Assembly (NCBI RefSeq): GCF_009604425.1
Contig: NZ_WEGI01000014.1
Coordinates: 277,471 to 341,470 of the forward strand
DNA length: 64,000 nt
Direction: 5' to 3'
Origin: Nocardia aurantia
GTDB lineage: Bacteria > Actinomycetota > Actinomycetes > Mycobacteriales > Mycobacteriaceae
Part shown: in pieces, positions 1 to 8,712 of the stretch
Layout: the number at the start of each line of letters is the position of its first letter
How positions within the stretch are numbered: the stretch's first letter is position 1
Position numbers and translations under genes: made by a program
The notes under the pieces: model-generated
The model's database searches: none
What the model was told of the DNA's origin: nothing
What the model saw: the letters and a program-made list of their open reading frames with translations, nothing else

Positions 1-2
1 GG

Positions 3-1295
3 GTGTTCCTGATCGGGGTGGTGTGGTTCGCCCTGGCCTCCGCCTTGTGCGCTGTGGCGCAAGACATTCCGATGCTGGTCGCGGCGCGGGCGCTACAGGG
101 TGTGGGCGGCGCGCTGCTGACCCCGGGCGCGCTGGCGATCATCCAGGCGTCCTTCACGCCGGACGACCGGCCCCGCGCGGTGGGCGCCTGGTCCGGACTG
201 GGCGGGATCGCGGGTGCGGCCGGGCCCTTCCTGGGTGGCTGGCTGGTCGACGTGGCGGGCTGGCGCTGGGTCTTCCTGCTGAATCTGCCGCTGGCCGTGC
301 TGGTGATCGCCGTCGCCGCCCGGCACGTGCCCGAGACCTCCGACGACAGCGCCCGGGGCCGCTTCGACGTGCTCGGCGCGGCACTCGCGGCGGCGGCCCT
401 GGCCGGTATCACCTACGCGCTGACCGAGGCGCCGACCCATACCGCGAACCGTCTGCTGGTGCTCCTCGCCACGGTAGCCGGGGTCGGTGCGGCGGCATGG
501 TTCATCGTCGTCGAACGACGACGCTCGCACGACACCACCGGCCCGCAGCCCATGCTGCCGACGCAGGTGTTCCGCTCGCGGCAGTTCACCGCCGTGAACG
601 GGGTGACCTTCGTCGTGTACGGGGCGATGGGAGTCGTGTTCTTCCTGCTGCCCCTCACCCTCCAGGTGGTGTCGGGCTTCTCGCCGATCGTCGCGGGCGC
701 GGCGATGCTGCCGGTCACCGTCGTCATGCTGCTGCTGTCCGCGCCCGCCGGCGGTCTCGCCCAGCGGATCGGCCCCCGCATCCCGATGACCGTCGGGCTG
801 GTGGTCGCCGCGGCGGGCATGCTGCTGATGCTGCGCGTCGGCCGGACCTCGACCTATCCGGGCACGGTGCTGCCGGCCGTGTTCGTGTTCGGGCTGGGTC
901 TCGCGGCGATGGTGGCGCCCCTGACCGCCACCGTGCTGGCCTCCGCGGACCCCCGGCACGCGGGCATCGCCAGCGGCGTCAACAACGCCGTTGCCCGCGC
1001 CGCCGGCCTGCTCGGCGTCGCCGCCGTTCCGCCACTGGCCGGCCTCGGCGGCGAAGCCTATACCGACCCGGCCCTTTTCGCATCCGGCTTCCACCACGCG
1101 ATCGTGGCCTGCGCGATCACCATGCTGGCCGGCGCCGCCCTCACCACCCTGACCGTCTCCGACAACACCTTGCGTGCCGCACCGGAAAGCGCCGCGCCAC
1201 AATGCAAAACCCATTGCTCCATCGCCGCACCGCCGCTGGACCGGGTACCGGCACAGGATCGCTGGGGCGACAACCCTCGAACCGGCCGGTCCTGA
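3..1295 (+). CDS. DHA2-family MFS multidrug exporter, 5' end missing
   Basis: The reading frame is open to the window edge, so the true start lies upstream. The visible 430 residues begin around the third membrane helix. The GARALQGVGGALLTP-type segment near residues 28-43 matches the motif B/C region of 14-helix EmrB/QacA-type proton antiporters. Ten or more hydrophobic helices follow; roughly 50-60 residues (first two helices and the motif A loop) should be missing. A polar tail of about 45 residues containing two cysteines follows the last helix. It probably exports hydrophobic or cationic drugs across the inner membrane; substrate unknown. It is a second DHA2 exporter besides the one at 4502-5923. 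Confidence 0.85.
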   Translation: MFLIGVVWFALASALCAVAQDIPMLVAARALQGVGGALLTPGALAIIQASFTPDDRPRAVGAWSGLGGIAGAAGPFLGGWLVDVAGWRWVFLLNLPLAVLVIAVAARHVPETSDDSARGRFDVLGAALAAAALAGITYALTEAPTHTANRLLVLLATVAGVGAAAWFIVVERRRSHDTTGPQPMLPTQVFRSRQFTAVNGVTFVVYGAMGVVFFLLPLTLQVVSGFSPIVAGAAMLPVTVVMLLLSAPAGGLAQRIGPRIPMTVGLVVAAAGMLLMLRVGRTSTYPGTVLPAVFVFGLGLAAMVAPLTATVLASADPRHAGIASGVNNAVARAAGLLGVAAVPPLAGLGGEAYTDPALFASGFHHAIVACAITMLAGAALTTLTVSDNTLRAAPESAAPQCKTHCSIAAPPLDRVPAQDRWGDNPRTGRS

Positions 1296-1310
1296 CTCCA
1301 CCGGGACCGG
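1286..1310 (+). terminator. Weak hairpin at the end of the first MFS gene
   Basis: The arms CCGGTCC (1286-1292) and GGACCGG (1304-1310) are perfectly complementary and span the stop codon. There is no T-tract. It may be a terminator, but hairpins like this are frequent at this GC content. The rest of 1296-1509 shows nothing recognisable. Confidence 0.3.
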
Positions 1311-1509
1311 TTCGGGCTGCCCTTCGCGGCCGGTCGGACACCGGTTTCGTTGCGCGCAAGGGCTTTTCGTGGCTCCACTGATCCGTCACCACGGCGGGGA
1401 TCGGGCGGGCCGTGAAAGTCGCGGCCGTCCAGCGACAGCCCGCCTCCCGATGGACGCGGGCCTCCCGCGCATATCCGGGCGCCCGGAATCGGTCGGTAGG
1501 GTCGGTTCG

Positions 1510-2976
1510 ATGGAGTGGAGTTTTCGGTCGGCCGAGGAGCAGCGGAACGCGCTCCGGGCCGGTGAGGTGACCTCGGTGGAGCTGACCGAGGAGGCGATCG
1601 CCCGGATCGAGCGGGGCGACAAGGCGATCAACGCGATCTGCGTCCCGGACTTCGACCGGGCGCGGGCCGCGGCACGTGACGCCGACGCCGCGTACACGCG
1701 CGGCGAAGATCGGCCGTTGCTCGGTATCCCGATCACGGTCAAGGAGTCCTACAACATCGCCGGATTGCCGACGACGTGGGGGATGCCGCAGTTCGCGGAC
1801 CATCGGGCCGCCGAGGACGCGCTGGCGGTGGCGCGGGTGAAGGCCGCGGGCGCGGTAATCCTAGGCAAGACCAATGTGCCGCTGATGCTGCAGAATTGGC
1901 AGAGCTTCAACGAGATCTACGGCACCACCAACAATCCGTGGGATCACGATCGCACGCCGGGTGGATCCTCCGGTGGATCGGCGGCGGCGCTGGCATCGGG
2001 GTTCGGCGCGCTGTCCCTCGGCTCCGATCTCGCGGGGTCACTGCGCAATCCGGCGCATTTCTGCGGGATCTACGCGCACAAGCCGACCCTGGGACTCGTG
2101 CCGGCCCGGGGGATGGTGCCGCCGCCGGCACGGGCATTGCCGGCCGAGGGCGACCTCGCCGTCTGCGGTCCGATGGCGCGCACCGCCCGCGATCTCAGCC
2201 TACTGCTGGATGTGCTGGCGGGACCGGACCCGCTGACGCACGGCATCGCCTACGATCTGCGGCTGCCGGCCGCGCGGCACCAGCGGCTCGCCGACTTCCG
2301 GGTCCTGGTACTCGACGAACATCCGTTCATCCCGACCGGATCCGCGGTGCGGGGCGGGGTCGAGCGGGTCGCCGAGGCACTGACCGCGGGCGGGGCCCGC
2401 GTCGAACGCGACAGCGCGCTGCTGCCCGATCTGGCCGAGGCCGCGACACTGTATGTGCGGTTGATGATGTCCCAAGCCGGCGCCAACCTCACCGCCGAGA
2501 TGTACGACCAACTGCGGACGACGGCCGCGGGCCTGAACGCGGACGACCGCAGCCTCGACGCTGCCCGGCTGCGCGGGGTGGCCCTGACCCACCGCGAGTG
2601 GATCGGCGTGAACCACCGGCGGGAATCGCACCGCGACCGCTGGCGGCGATTCTTCGCCGAATTCGATGTCGTGGTGTGCCCGATCACGCCGGTTCCCGCG
2701 TTCCCGCACGACCACGGTTCCGACCGTGCGGAACAACAGGTCGACATCGACGGCGTCGGCTATCCGTACGCGGACCAGCTCGTCTGGCCCGGCCTGGCCA
2801 CCATGCCCGGCCTCCCGGCCACCGCCGTGCCCACGGGACCGTCGCCCGAGGGCCTGCCGGTCGGCGTGCAGCTCATCGGACCGATGTTCGAGGACCGCAC
2901 CCCGCTGCGGCTGGCCGAACTGCTCGAACCGGAGCTCGGCGGCTTCCGGGCTCCACCGAACCCGTTCAGCGACTGA
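1510..2976 (+). CDS. Amidase signature-family hydrolase
   Basis: A 488-residue protein of the amidase signature superfamily, which hydrolyses carboxamides through a Ser-cisSer-Lys triad. The visible triad is Lys78 in VKES, the cis-serine in GGSSGGS (151-157) and the nucleophile Ser177 in GSDLAGS. The usual GSDxGGS has Ala instead of Gly just before the last Gly-Ser. Length is normal for the family. The ATG at 1510 was chosen because the conserved N-terminus begins there; the open frame extends upstream to about 1174 but that part looks non-coding. It is cytoplasmic, with no signal peptide. Its 3' end overlaps the convergent SDR gene by 11 bp. The substrate cannot be told; GatA is unlikely because no gatB or gatC is nearby. 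Confidence 0.88.
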   Translation: MEWSFRSAEEQRNALRAGEVTSVELTEEAIARIERGDKAINAICVPDFDRARAAARDADAAYTRGEDRPLLGIPITVKESYNIAGLPTTWGMPQFADHRAAEDALAVARVKAAGAVILGKTNVPLMLQNWQSFNEIYGTTNNPWDHDRTPGGSSGGSAAALASGFGALSLGSDLAGSLRNPAHFCGIYAHKPTLGLVPARGMVPPPARALPAEGDLAVCGPMARTARDLSLLLDVLAGPDPLTHGIAYDLRLPAARHQRLADFRVLVLDEHPFIPTGSAVRGGVERVAEALTAGGARVERDSALLPDLAEAATLYVRLMMSQAGANLTAEMYDQLRTTAAGLNADDRSLDAARLRGVALTHREWIGVNHRRESHRDRWRRFFAEFDVVVCPITPVPAFPHDHGSDRAEQQVDIDGVGYPYADQLVWPGLATMPGLPATAVPTGPSPEGLPVGVQLIGPMFEDRTPLRLAELLEPELGGFRAPPNPFSD

Positions 2977-3775
2977 GGGATTCGTCGACCGCGGCGAGCA
3001 GCCGGGCGAGGTCTGCGGCGTCGTCGGGGCCGGGCACCAGCGGGACGGGCTTCGCGCCCCGATACGCGTGCCGGGCCGCCGGCGGATTCTCGATCAAGGC
3101 GACGAGCGGCGCCACCGCGGCGGCGGGCGACTCACCGATGAGCCCGAACACCGTGGCGCCGAGTCGAAGTGCGAATGTGTAGTCGCCCGCGAAACTCGAT
3201 CGCACCGCCCGGCGCGGCCCCCAGGTGAGGTAGCTCAGCCGAGGGTCGGCGGCGGTCGCGGCGATGCCGAGCAGTTCGTTGGCCCGGCGCTGCTGCGCAT
3301 TGGACGCGGCGAAGCTGAAAGCGCGCTCCGATTCGAGGTCGTCGACGTCGATCGCGCCGGGCTTCGTCCCGGGCACCGCGACATTCACGATCACCGGTCG
3401 CGGTGCCGCGGAGAGCAATTCGGCGAGCCCGGTCACCAGAAGGTACTTCGACACGAAGAACAGCACCCAGGACGCCTCGTGCCCCTCGGCCGTGACGTGC
3501 CGCCGCTGCCGGATGTACGACGCGGCCAGCACCAGCGCATCAATCCGATCGTGGTCGTTCACGATGTCGGCGACCACCCGCCTGCTCTCCGCGATCGACG
3601 AGAGATCCGCGGCCACGAACCGCGCCCGCTCGCCGCCGCCGGCCGACGCGACGAGGCCGTCGAACTTCTCGCGGCTGCGGCCCACCACGATCACCCGATC
3701 ACCGGCCTCCAGGTAATGCCGCACCAGCGCGGCGCCCATCCCGTCCGTACCGCCGGTCACGATCACGGTCCGCAT
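2966..3775 (-). CDS. SDR-fold protein with a non-canonical active site
   Basis: A 269-residue Rossmann protein of the short-chain dehydrogenase/reductase family. The nucleotide-binding TGGTDGMG (7-14) is intact, and LVLAAS near 81-86 replaces the NNAG motif. The catalytic YxxxK is absent: the equivalent segment, NAQQRRAN (159-166), has Asn and Arg in place of Tyr and Lys. It may therefore be a degenerate or non-reductase member (NAD(P)-binding sensor or isomerase), or use other residues. It is divergent from the TetR gene at 3869, and the 93-bp gap holds two copies of one palindrome, so it is very probably the target of that repressor. Confidence 0.8.
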   Translation of the reverse strand: MRTVIVTGGTDGMGAALVRHYLEAGDRVIVVGRSREKFDGLVASAGGGERARFVAADLSSIAESRRVVADIVNDHDRIDALVLAASYIRQRRHVTAEGHEASWVLFFVSKYLLVTGLAELLSAAPRPVIVNVAVPGTKPGAIDVDDLESERAFSFAASNAQQRRANELLGIAATAADPRLSYLTWGPRRAVRSSFAGDYTFALRLGATVFGLIGESPAAAVAPLVALIENPPAARHAYRGAKPVPLVPGPDDAADLARLLAAVDESLSR

Positions 3776-3801
3776 CTCGAATTCCTCACTGTCGCCGACA
3801 T

Positions 3802-3817
3802 CGGAACATGCGTTCCG
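3802..3817. promoter_or_regulatory. Candidate TetR operator, copy 1
   Basis: The palindrome has arms CGGAAC and GTTCCG around a 4-bp centre (ATGC). It is one of two copies between the divergent SDR and TetR genes. The copies have identical arms and spacing and their centres are 32 bp apart, about three helical turns, so two repressor dimers could sit on one face of the DNA. Confidence 0.75.
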
Positions 3818-3833
3818 ATGATTGCCAGCTTAA

Positions 3834-3849
3834 CGGAACACATGTTCCG
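3834..3849. promoter_or_regulatory. Candidate TetR operator, copy 2
   Basis: Same arms as copy 1, CGGAAC and GTTCCG, with centre ACAT. It ends 19 bp before the TetR start codon, a position that suits autorepression. Confidence 0.75.
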
Positions 3850-3868
3850 CACTGATAGGCTGGGGGCC

Positions 3869-4450
3869 ATGACCGGGAAGCCGCGACAGAGCCGCGACGT
3901 GGCCGCCAACCGCGCGCAGATCGTCGAGGCGGCGGCAGCGGTATTCGAGGAACAGGGCCTGCGAGCCGATATGCGTGCCATCGCACGGGCGGCCGGCTTC
4001 GGCGTCGGCACGCTCTACCGGCATTTCCCCACCCGGGAGGAACTGCTGCGCGCGATCACCGATGCCGACCTGCGGGATATGGCCGCGCTCGAACTGCCGC
4101 CGGACACCGTGGCACTGGAGGCGCTGCGCCTCTTCTTCACCGCGACCCTCACCCGGCTCGCCCGCAACCGCGCACTGCTCGACCTGCTCGCCGACAGTCG
4201 CCCCACCGCAACGGAATTCGAGGCATGCCTGCGGCACATGACGGCCGTAGGCCACGCCGCGATCGAGCGATCCGCCCGTGACGGCACCCTGGCCGCCGAT
4301 GTCACCGCGACCGATATCGCCTACCAGTTCCTGGCATTGGCGCGCATCGTCCAACTCGTTCCCGACCCCGCGGCCGTACGACACCGGATCGACCTGGCCG
4401 TCCGGGGTCTGAGCGCGGTGGTCGTGCCCAACCCGGCAGCCGACCGATGA
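3869..4450 (+). CDS. TetR/AcrR-family repressor
   Basis: A 193-residue regulator with an N-terminal helix-turn-helix (about residues 15-60; GVGTLYRHFPTREELL is the recognition helix and following segment typical of TetR) and a ligand-binding C-terminal domain. The ATG at 3869 follows the palindrome pair directly and is the first start that keeps the complete HTH. It is divergent from the SDR gene. By position it represses itself and that gene through the two CGGAAC-N4-GTTCCG sites; the ligand is unknown. It is convergent with the MFS exporter at 4502-5923, which has its own different operator. Confidence 0.9.
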   Translation: MTGKPRQSRDVAANRAQIVEAAAAVFEEQGLRADMRAIARAAGFGVGTLYRHFPTREELLRAITDADLRDMAALELPPDTVALEALRLFFTATLTRLARNRALLDLLADSRPTATEFEACLRHMTAVGHAAIERSARDGTLAADVTATDIAYQFLALARIVQLVPDPAAVRHRIDLAVRGLSAVVVPNPAADR

Positions 4451-4501
4451 GCCGCCGGACCGCGAATTCGGCGCTGATCACTGACCGCGGTGCCTGCTCA
4501 C

Positions 4502-5923
4502 TCAGTTCGCCTCCGCAGCAACGGTTTTCGCCGGACGGTTCTCGTCCGGCGTGCGTGGGGGAGCAGCGATCCCGAAGCGGGTGACGGCGAGGGCGCCGAG
4601 GAGGGCGACGGCGGCGGCGATCGCCAGGGTGTGCAGCCCGGCGAGGAAATGCGGCCCGGTCGGGCCGCCGGCCACCGCGCCGAAGATCGCCACTCCGCTG
4701 GCCGTGCCGATCTGCCTGGCGGTGTTGGAGACTCCGGTCGCCAGACCCGAACGGCCCGGCGGCGTCGCCTGTACGACGGCGGCCACCACCGCCGCGGTGA
4801 TCAATCCGGCGCCGCATCCGAGCAACGTGAATCCGGCCAGCAGCCAGCCGAATCCGGCGGTGCGGGTCAGTCCGGTCAGCATCGGCGCGCCGATCGCGCC
4901 GACGACACAGCCCACGCTCACCACACCCCGCGCACCCCAGCGGGCCGTGCAGCGCCCCGCGACCGGTGCGAGGGCCACGAGCGGAACCGCCAACGGCAGC
5001 ATCGTCGCTCCGGCCGCTGTCGGTGAAAGTCCGCGCACGTCCTGGAGATACAGCGTGCCGACGAACAGGATCCCGTTGAAGATCAGATTGCCGGTCAGGG
5101 CGACGGCGTTGGGGCTCAGAAAGGTCCTGCGGCGCAACAGGTCCAGCGGCAGGATCGGATTCTCGCTGCGGTTCGCGGACCAACCGGCGGCGAGCAGCGC
5201 GACGACCGTGACCGTCCCGGTCACCACGAGGGTGGTCGGGCTCGCGCCGTGCCCGGCGGCGATCACGGTGAACACCAGCCCGCTCAGCCCGGTGACGAAT
5301 CCGGCCAGGCCGAACAGGTCGAGACGGCCGCCGCGGTCACCGGCCCGGCCCGGCACCGTCCACAGGGCGGCGGCGATCGCGACGGCGGTCAGCGGAACGT
5401 TGATCCAGAAGACCGGTCGCCAGCCGAACTGGTCGATGAGAATCCCGCCGACAAGCGGCCCGACCGGTAGCGCCAGCGAGGAGAAGGCCGCCCAGACACC
5501 GATCGCCTTCGCCTGCTCGGTACGCTCCGGGAACACGTCGACGATGACGGCCATCGTGCTGGGCAGCAGCAATGCGCCCCCGACACCCTGCACCACCCGC
5601 CCGGCGATCAGAACCGAGACCTCCGGCGCCAGCGCGCACAGCAGCGACGCGGCGCCGAACAGGGCGAATCCGGTGACCAGCACCCGCCGGTGGCCGATCC
5701 GATCGCCGATCGTGCCGCCGGCGAGCAGCAGCCCGGCGATGGCGACCACATAGCCGTCCACCACCCATTGCAGCGTCGCCACCCCGGCGTGCAACCCGTG
5801 CGCGATGCCGGGCAGCGCGACGTTGACGATGGTGACATCGAGCAGAACCAGGAACATGCCGGCGCACATGACCGCGAGTACGCGCTGCCGGGACGGCGTT
5901 CGCTGCGAAATCGAGGAAACCAT
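4502..5923 (-). CDS. DHA2-family MFS drug exporter
   Basis: A 473-residue, 14-helix MFS antiporter. It shows LDVTIVNVALP in helix 1, the motif A loop GDRIGHRRVL and GRVVQGVGGALLLP in helix 4, all characteristic of EmrB/QacA-type exporters. It lies in the inner membrane and probably expels toxic organic compounds using the proton gradient. About 24 bp upstream of its start lies an inverted repeat nearly identical to one in front of the ArsR-type regulator gene at 9234, so that regulator is the likely controller even though it lies 3.3 kb away. Confidence 0.9.
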   Translation of the reverse strand: MVSSISQRTPSRQRVLAVMCAGMFLVLLDVTIVNVALPGIAHGLHAGVATLQWVVDGYVVAIAGLLLAGGTIGDRIGHRRVLVTGFALFGAASLLCALAPEVSVLIAGRVVQGVGGALLLPSTMAVIVDVFPERTEQAKAIGVWAAFSSLALPVGPLVGGILIDQFGWRPVFWINVPLTAVAIAAALWTVPGRAGDRGGRLDLFGLAGFVTGLSGLVFTVIAAGHGASPTTLVVTGTVTVVALLAAGWSANRSENPILPLDLLRRRTFLSPNAVALTGNLIFNGILFVGTLYLQDVRGLSPTAAGATMLPLAVPLVALAPVAGRCTARWGARGVVSVGCVVGAIGAPMLTGLTRTAGFGWLLAGFTLLGCGAGLITAAVVAAVVQATPPGRSGLATGVSNTARQIGTASGVAIFGAVAGGPTGPHFLAGLHTLAIAAAVALLGALAVTRFGIAAPPRTPDENRPAKTVAAEAN

Positions 5924-5946
5924 GCTCGCAGTGTTGCCCGCGATCG

Positions 5947-5964
5947 CTTCGGTGCGCGCCGAAG
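5947..5964. promoter_or_regulatory. Candidate ArsR-type operator upstream of the MFS exporter
   Basis: Arms CTTCGG (5947-5952) and CCGAAG (5959-5964) with a 6-bp centre. From 5947 to 5967 it matches the repeat at 9193-9213 at all but one position. It lies just upstream of the exporter's start codon. Confidence 0.65.
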
Positions 5965-6077
5965 TGTGCCCGCGACCTCCGGGCTGCCGGACCCGCGAGC
6001 CGGACGACTATCGAATATGGTTCGGGCTCCCGAACCCTCGCCGAGATGCGGGAAATCGACCAGGAAGGGATTTGATC

Positions 6078-6824
6078 ATGCGTGCGCAACAATTGCTTTC
6101 GGTCGCGCAGAAGACGGCGGCGCGGTTGCCCGGAGCGGTTTCGGAACAGCCGTTCGGCCCGGATTGGCAGGTGTACAAGGTCGGCGCCAAGGTCTTCATG
6201 CTGGTGACCGAGGTACGTGGCGAGTCGATGGTGATCGTCAAGGCCGATCCCGATGACGCGATCGCATTGCGCCACCAATTCCCTGAGATCACGCCCGGAT
6301 ACCACATGAACAAACGGCACTGGATCACGGTGACCGCTGGTGACGGGATCTCGGCGCGGCTGGTCCGGGAGCTGGTGACCGACTCACATCGCCACGTGGT
6401 GTCGGGTCTGCCCGTCGCGGACCGGCCCGCGAACTCCGATCGCCGAGCCCGGCCCGGCCCGGCGCAGCGGGGCGGCCTGACCGGGACACGCCTCCAGTCC
6501 ACGGCTCGTCGCATCGCGAACTCGCTCGCCGGGGTCAGCCACGGGCGACCGTTCGTGGAGAAGCTGGAGGTGTACAAGACCGGCGACAAGGTGTTTCTGA
6601 TCGTCACCGACGATCCCGACGAGCAGATCATCACCGTCAAGGCCGATCCGGAGCGCGGACAGCTGCTGCGCGAGTGTTTCCCGTCGGTGACAGTCGGCCG
6701 TTACCTGGACAAACACCATTGGGTATCGATCGGCGCGGGACGCGGTGTCACCCCGGAGTTGGTGACCGAACTGGTCCACGATTCCTACGACCTGGTCCGC
6801 CGAGGCGCACTACGGAGGAAATAG
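6078..6824 (+). CDS. Tandem MmcQ/YjbR-like protein (two DUF419-type domains)
   Basis: 248 residues holding two copies of a YjbR/CyaY-like fold, about residues 1-115 and 138-248. Both copies share the pattern: early F or E residues, VYK.G.KVF, I/VKADP, then K(R/H)HW(I/V). Family members are normally single-domain proteins of about 115 residues, so this is an internal duplication. The ATG at 6078 has a good Shine-Dalgarno AGGAAGGGA at 6062-6070. The next gene starts 3 bp after the stop, so the two are probably co-transcribed. No enzymatic activity is established for the fold; a nucleic-acid or ligand-binding role has been suggested for homologues. Confidence 0.85.
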   Translation: MRAQQLLSVAQKTAARLPGAVSEQPFGPDWQVYKVGAKVFMLVTEVRGESMVIVKADPDDAIALRHQFPEITPGYHMNKRHWITVTAGDGISARLVRELVTDSHRHVVSGLPVADRPANSDRRARPGPAQRGGLTGTRLQSTARRIANSLAGVSHGRPFVEKLEVYKTGDKVFLIVTDDPDEQIITVKADPERGQLLRECFPSVTVGRYLDKHHWVSIGAGRGVTPELVTELVHDSYDLVRRGALRRK

Positions 6825-6827
6825 TCC

Positions 6828-7820
6828 ATGACCGAGACGATGCAAGCGATCAAGCTCTCCGGTCCCGGCAGCCTCGACGCGCTGGCGCCCTCCGAAATCT
6901 CCAAGCCCGAGGCTCGACCCGGCTGGGTGCGGATCCGGATCAAGGCATTCGGCGTCAACGAGTCCGAAATCACCAGCAGGAAAGGCGAATCCAGTGCGGA
7001 CTTCACCTTCCCCCGCGTCCTGGGCATCGAGTGCGTCGGCATCGTCGACGCCGCCGACCCCGACAGTGGCCTGCGGCCCGGTCAGAAGGTAGCGACCATG
7101 ATGGGCGGCATGGGTCGCTCGATCGACGGCAGCTACGCCGAATACACCCTCGTCCCCGCCGCGCAGGTCATCCCCTTCGACACCGACCTTCCCTGGGAGA
7201 TCGTCGGCGCCCTGCCGGAGATGTTCCAGACCGCCTACGGCTCGCTGACCACCGGCCTGGACCTGCGCGCGGGGCAGAACCTGCTCATCCGTGGCGAAAC
7301 CTCGACCGTCGCCTTGTCCGCCGCCACCCTCGCCAAGGACATGGGTGCCACCGTCCTGTCCACCACCCGCAATCCGAACCGGATCGAATGGCTCCGCGAA
7401 CGCGGCATCGACCACCCTCTCCTCGACGACGGCCACATCGCCGGCGCAGTGCGGGCGATCGTCCCCGGCGGTGTCGACGCCGCCCTCGAATTGGTCGGAA
7501 TGACAACGCTTTCCGACACCCTCGCCGCGGTCCGCACCCACGGCACCGGATGCTTCACCGGCGCACTCAGTGGGACCTGGACCATCGAGAACTTCGGCCC
7601 ACTGGGTTTCATCCCCATCGGCGTCCGCCTGACCTGCTACGGCGGCAACGCCAGCGATCTACCCGCCGAGGTGTTCGCCCACCAACTCGAGGGCATCGCC
7701 GCCGGGCGCCTCACCCCCACCCTCGCCGCCGTCTACCACGGTCTCGAACAAGTGCGGCAAGCCCACAGCGACCTCGAAGCCGGCACCACCCCGGGAAAAC
7801 ACGTCGTCGTGCTCGACTGA
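6828..7820 (+). CDS. Zinc-independent MDR alcohol dehydrogenase / quinone-oxidoreductase-like enzyme
   Basis: A 330-residue medium-chain dehydrogenase/reductase. The GroES-like N-terminal half contains LGIECVGIVDAA and the Rossmann half starts near residue 145. The dinucleotide motif is altered (LLIRGETSTVALSAATLAK), with fewer glycines than the usual GxGxxG. The structural zinc cysteines are missing, as in quinone oxidoreductases that use NADPH. It is preceded by GGAGGA about 10 bp before the ATG and follows the YjbR-like gene with a 3-bp gap, so it is probably the second gene of that operon. Substrate unknown, likely a small quinone or enone. Confidence 0.87.
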   Translation: MTETMQAIKLSGPGSLDALAPSEISKPEARPGWVRIRIKAFGVNESEITSRKGESSADFTFPRVLGIECVGIVDAADPDSGLRPGQKVATMMGGMGRSIDGSYAEYTLVPAAQVIPFDTDLPWEIVGALPEMFQTAYGSLTTGLDLRAGQNLLIRGETSTVALSAATLAKDMGATVLSTTRNPNRIEWLRERGIDHPLLDDGHIAGAVRAIVPGGVDAALELVGMTTLSDTLAAVRTHGTGCFTGALSGTWTIENFGPLGFIPIGVRLTCYGGNASDLPAEVFAHQLEGIAAGRLTPTLAAVYHGLEQVRQAHSDLEAGTTPGKHVVVLD

Positions 7821-7831
7821 AGCGCGGAGTA

Positions 7832-7850
7832 TGTGTGTTCCGAACACACA
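7832..7850. repeat. Perfect 19-bp inverted repeat between convergent genes
   Basis: The arms TGTGTGTTC and GAACACACA surround one base. As RNA it would give an 8-bp stem with a 3-base loop, but there is no T-tract. It lies just after the MDR gene and could be a bidirectional terminator or an orphan operator. The rest of the gap to 7983 shows nothing recognisable. Confidence 0.5.
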
Positions 7851-7983
7851 ACGCGGTCACGACGGCACGTCCCCGCCGACCCCCGGAATTCTGTGCGGCA
7901 GGGTGCGGACACGGGATGGTCGGCAAGCGACAATTCCGCGAGCGGATGGGCACGACTTGTCTGCGATTGTGCTGCAAGTGATT

Positions 7984-8625
7984 TCAGGCGATTTCGGCGG
8001 ACATGCCGGAGGGTATCCGACGGTACGGGGCGCCGACGCCGGGGCCGTTGTCGCCCAGGAAGCCGTCGACCATCGCGGCGCCGATGTCGTTGAGTGCGCC
8101 GTCGTGTACGGCGAAAGCCTGGCGTGGGGCCACTTCCCGCACGTAGTCGATCAGCTGGCCGGTGGTGGACCAGGGCCCGTGCACGGGCAGCAACAGGGTG
8201 TCGACAGCGACGTCCGGGACGGTGAGGGCGTCGCCGGGATGAAACAGGGCGTCGTCGATCAAGAACCCGATGTTGCCGACCCGCGGGATGTCGGGGTGGA
8301 TGTCCGCGTGCCAGGTGCCGTACACCTTCACCTCGAAGCCGGCCGCGGTAAACACCTCACCCGCGCCGACCGCGGTGACTCGCGCACTCGAGCCGTCCAG
8401 CTGTCGAGCTACGGAGGTGTTGGTCCAGATCCGCAGAGCCGGATTCTGCTGGGTGGCTTTGCGAAGCGTCGCTTCGGAGAAGTGGTCGAAATGTTCGTGG
8501 GTGACCAGGACCGCGTCGGCCCCCTCCAACGCCTGCGGATCGGTGAGGCCGCCCGGATCGATCACCAGCCGACGGCCGTCGATTTCGACACGGACACAGG
8601 CATGACCGAACTTGGTGAGCTGCAT
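7984..8625 (-). CDS. Metallo-beta-lactamase-fold hydrolase (UlaG-like)
   Basis: 213 residues with the zinc motif THEHFDH (HxHxDH, His43-His48) and later metal-binding His residues in LPVHGPW and AVHDG. The MQLTKFGHACV start is typical of the short UlaG-like MBL-fold group, which includes hydrolases of cyclic esters and phosphodiesters. It is cytoplasmic. The ATG at 8625 is the natural start; upstream extensions would run into the regulator gene. It is divergent from the MarR gene at 8713 with a dyad in the gap, so repression by that MarR is likely. Confidence 0.88.
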   Translation of the reverse strand: MQLTKFGHACVRVEIDGRRLVIDPGGLTDPQALEGADAVLVTHEHFDHFSEATLRKATQQNPALRIWTNTSVARQLDGSSARVTAVGAGEVFTAAGFEVKVYGTWHADIHPDIPRVGNIGFLIDDALFHPGDALTVPDVAVDTLLLPVHGPWSTTGQLIDYVREVAPRQAFAVHDGALNDIGAAMVDGFLGDNGPGVGAPYRRIPSGMSAEIA

Positions 8626-8661
8626 GACGCTCCTCAGACTTCCCGAAAAATACAACCAATA

Positions 8662-8680
8662 TGTACAACTTAACTGTACA
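8662..8680. promoter_or_regulatory. Candidate MarR operator
   Basis: Two TGTACA palindromes (8662-8667 and 8675-8680) flank 7 bp (ACTTAAC) in an AT-rich gap between the divergent MBL-fold and MarR genes. Size and position fit a MarR dimer site. Confidence 0.6.
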
Positions 8681-8712
8681 CCTAGGTTGCGTGATCGGGA
8701 TAGGGTGGAGCG

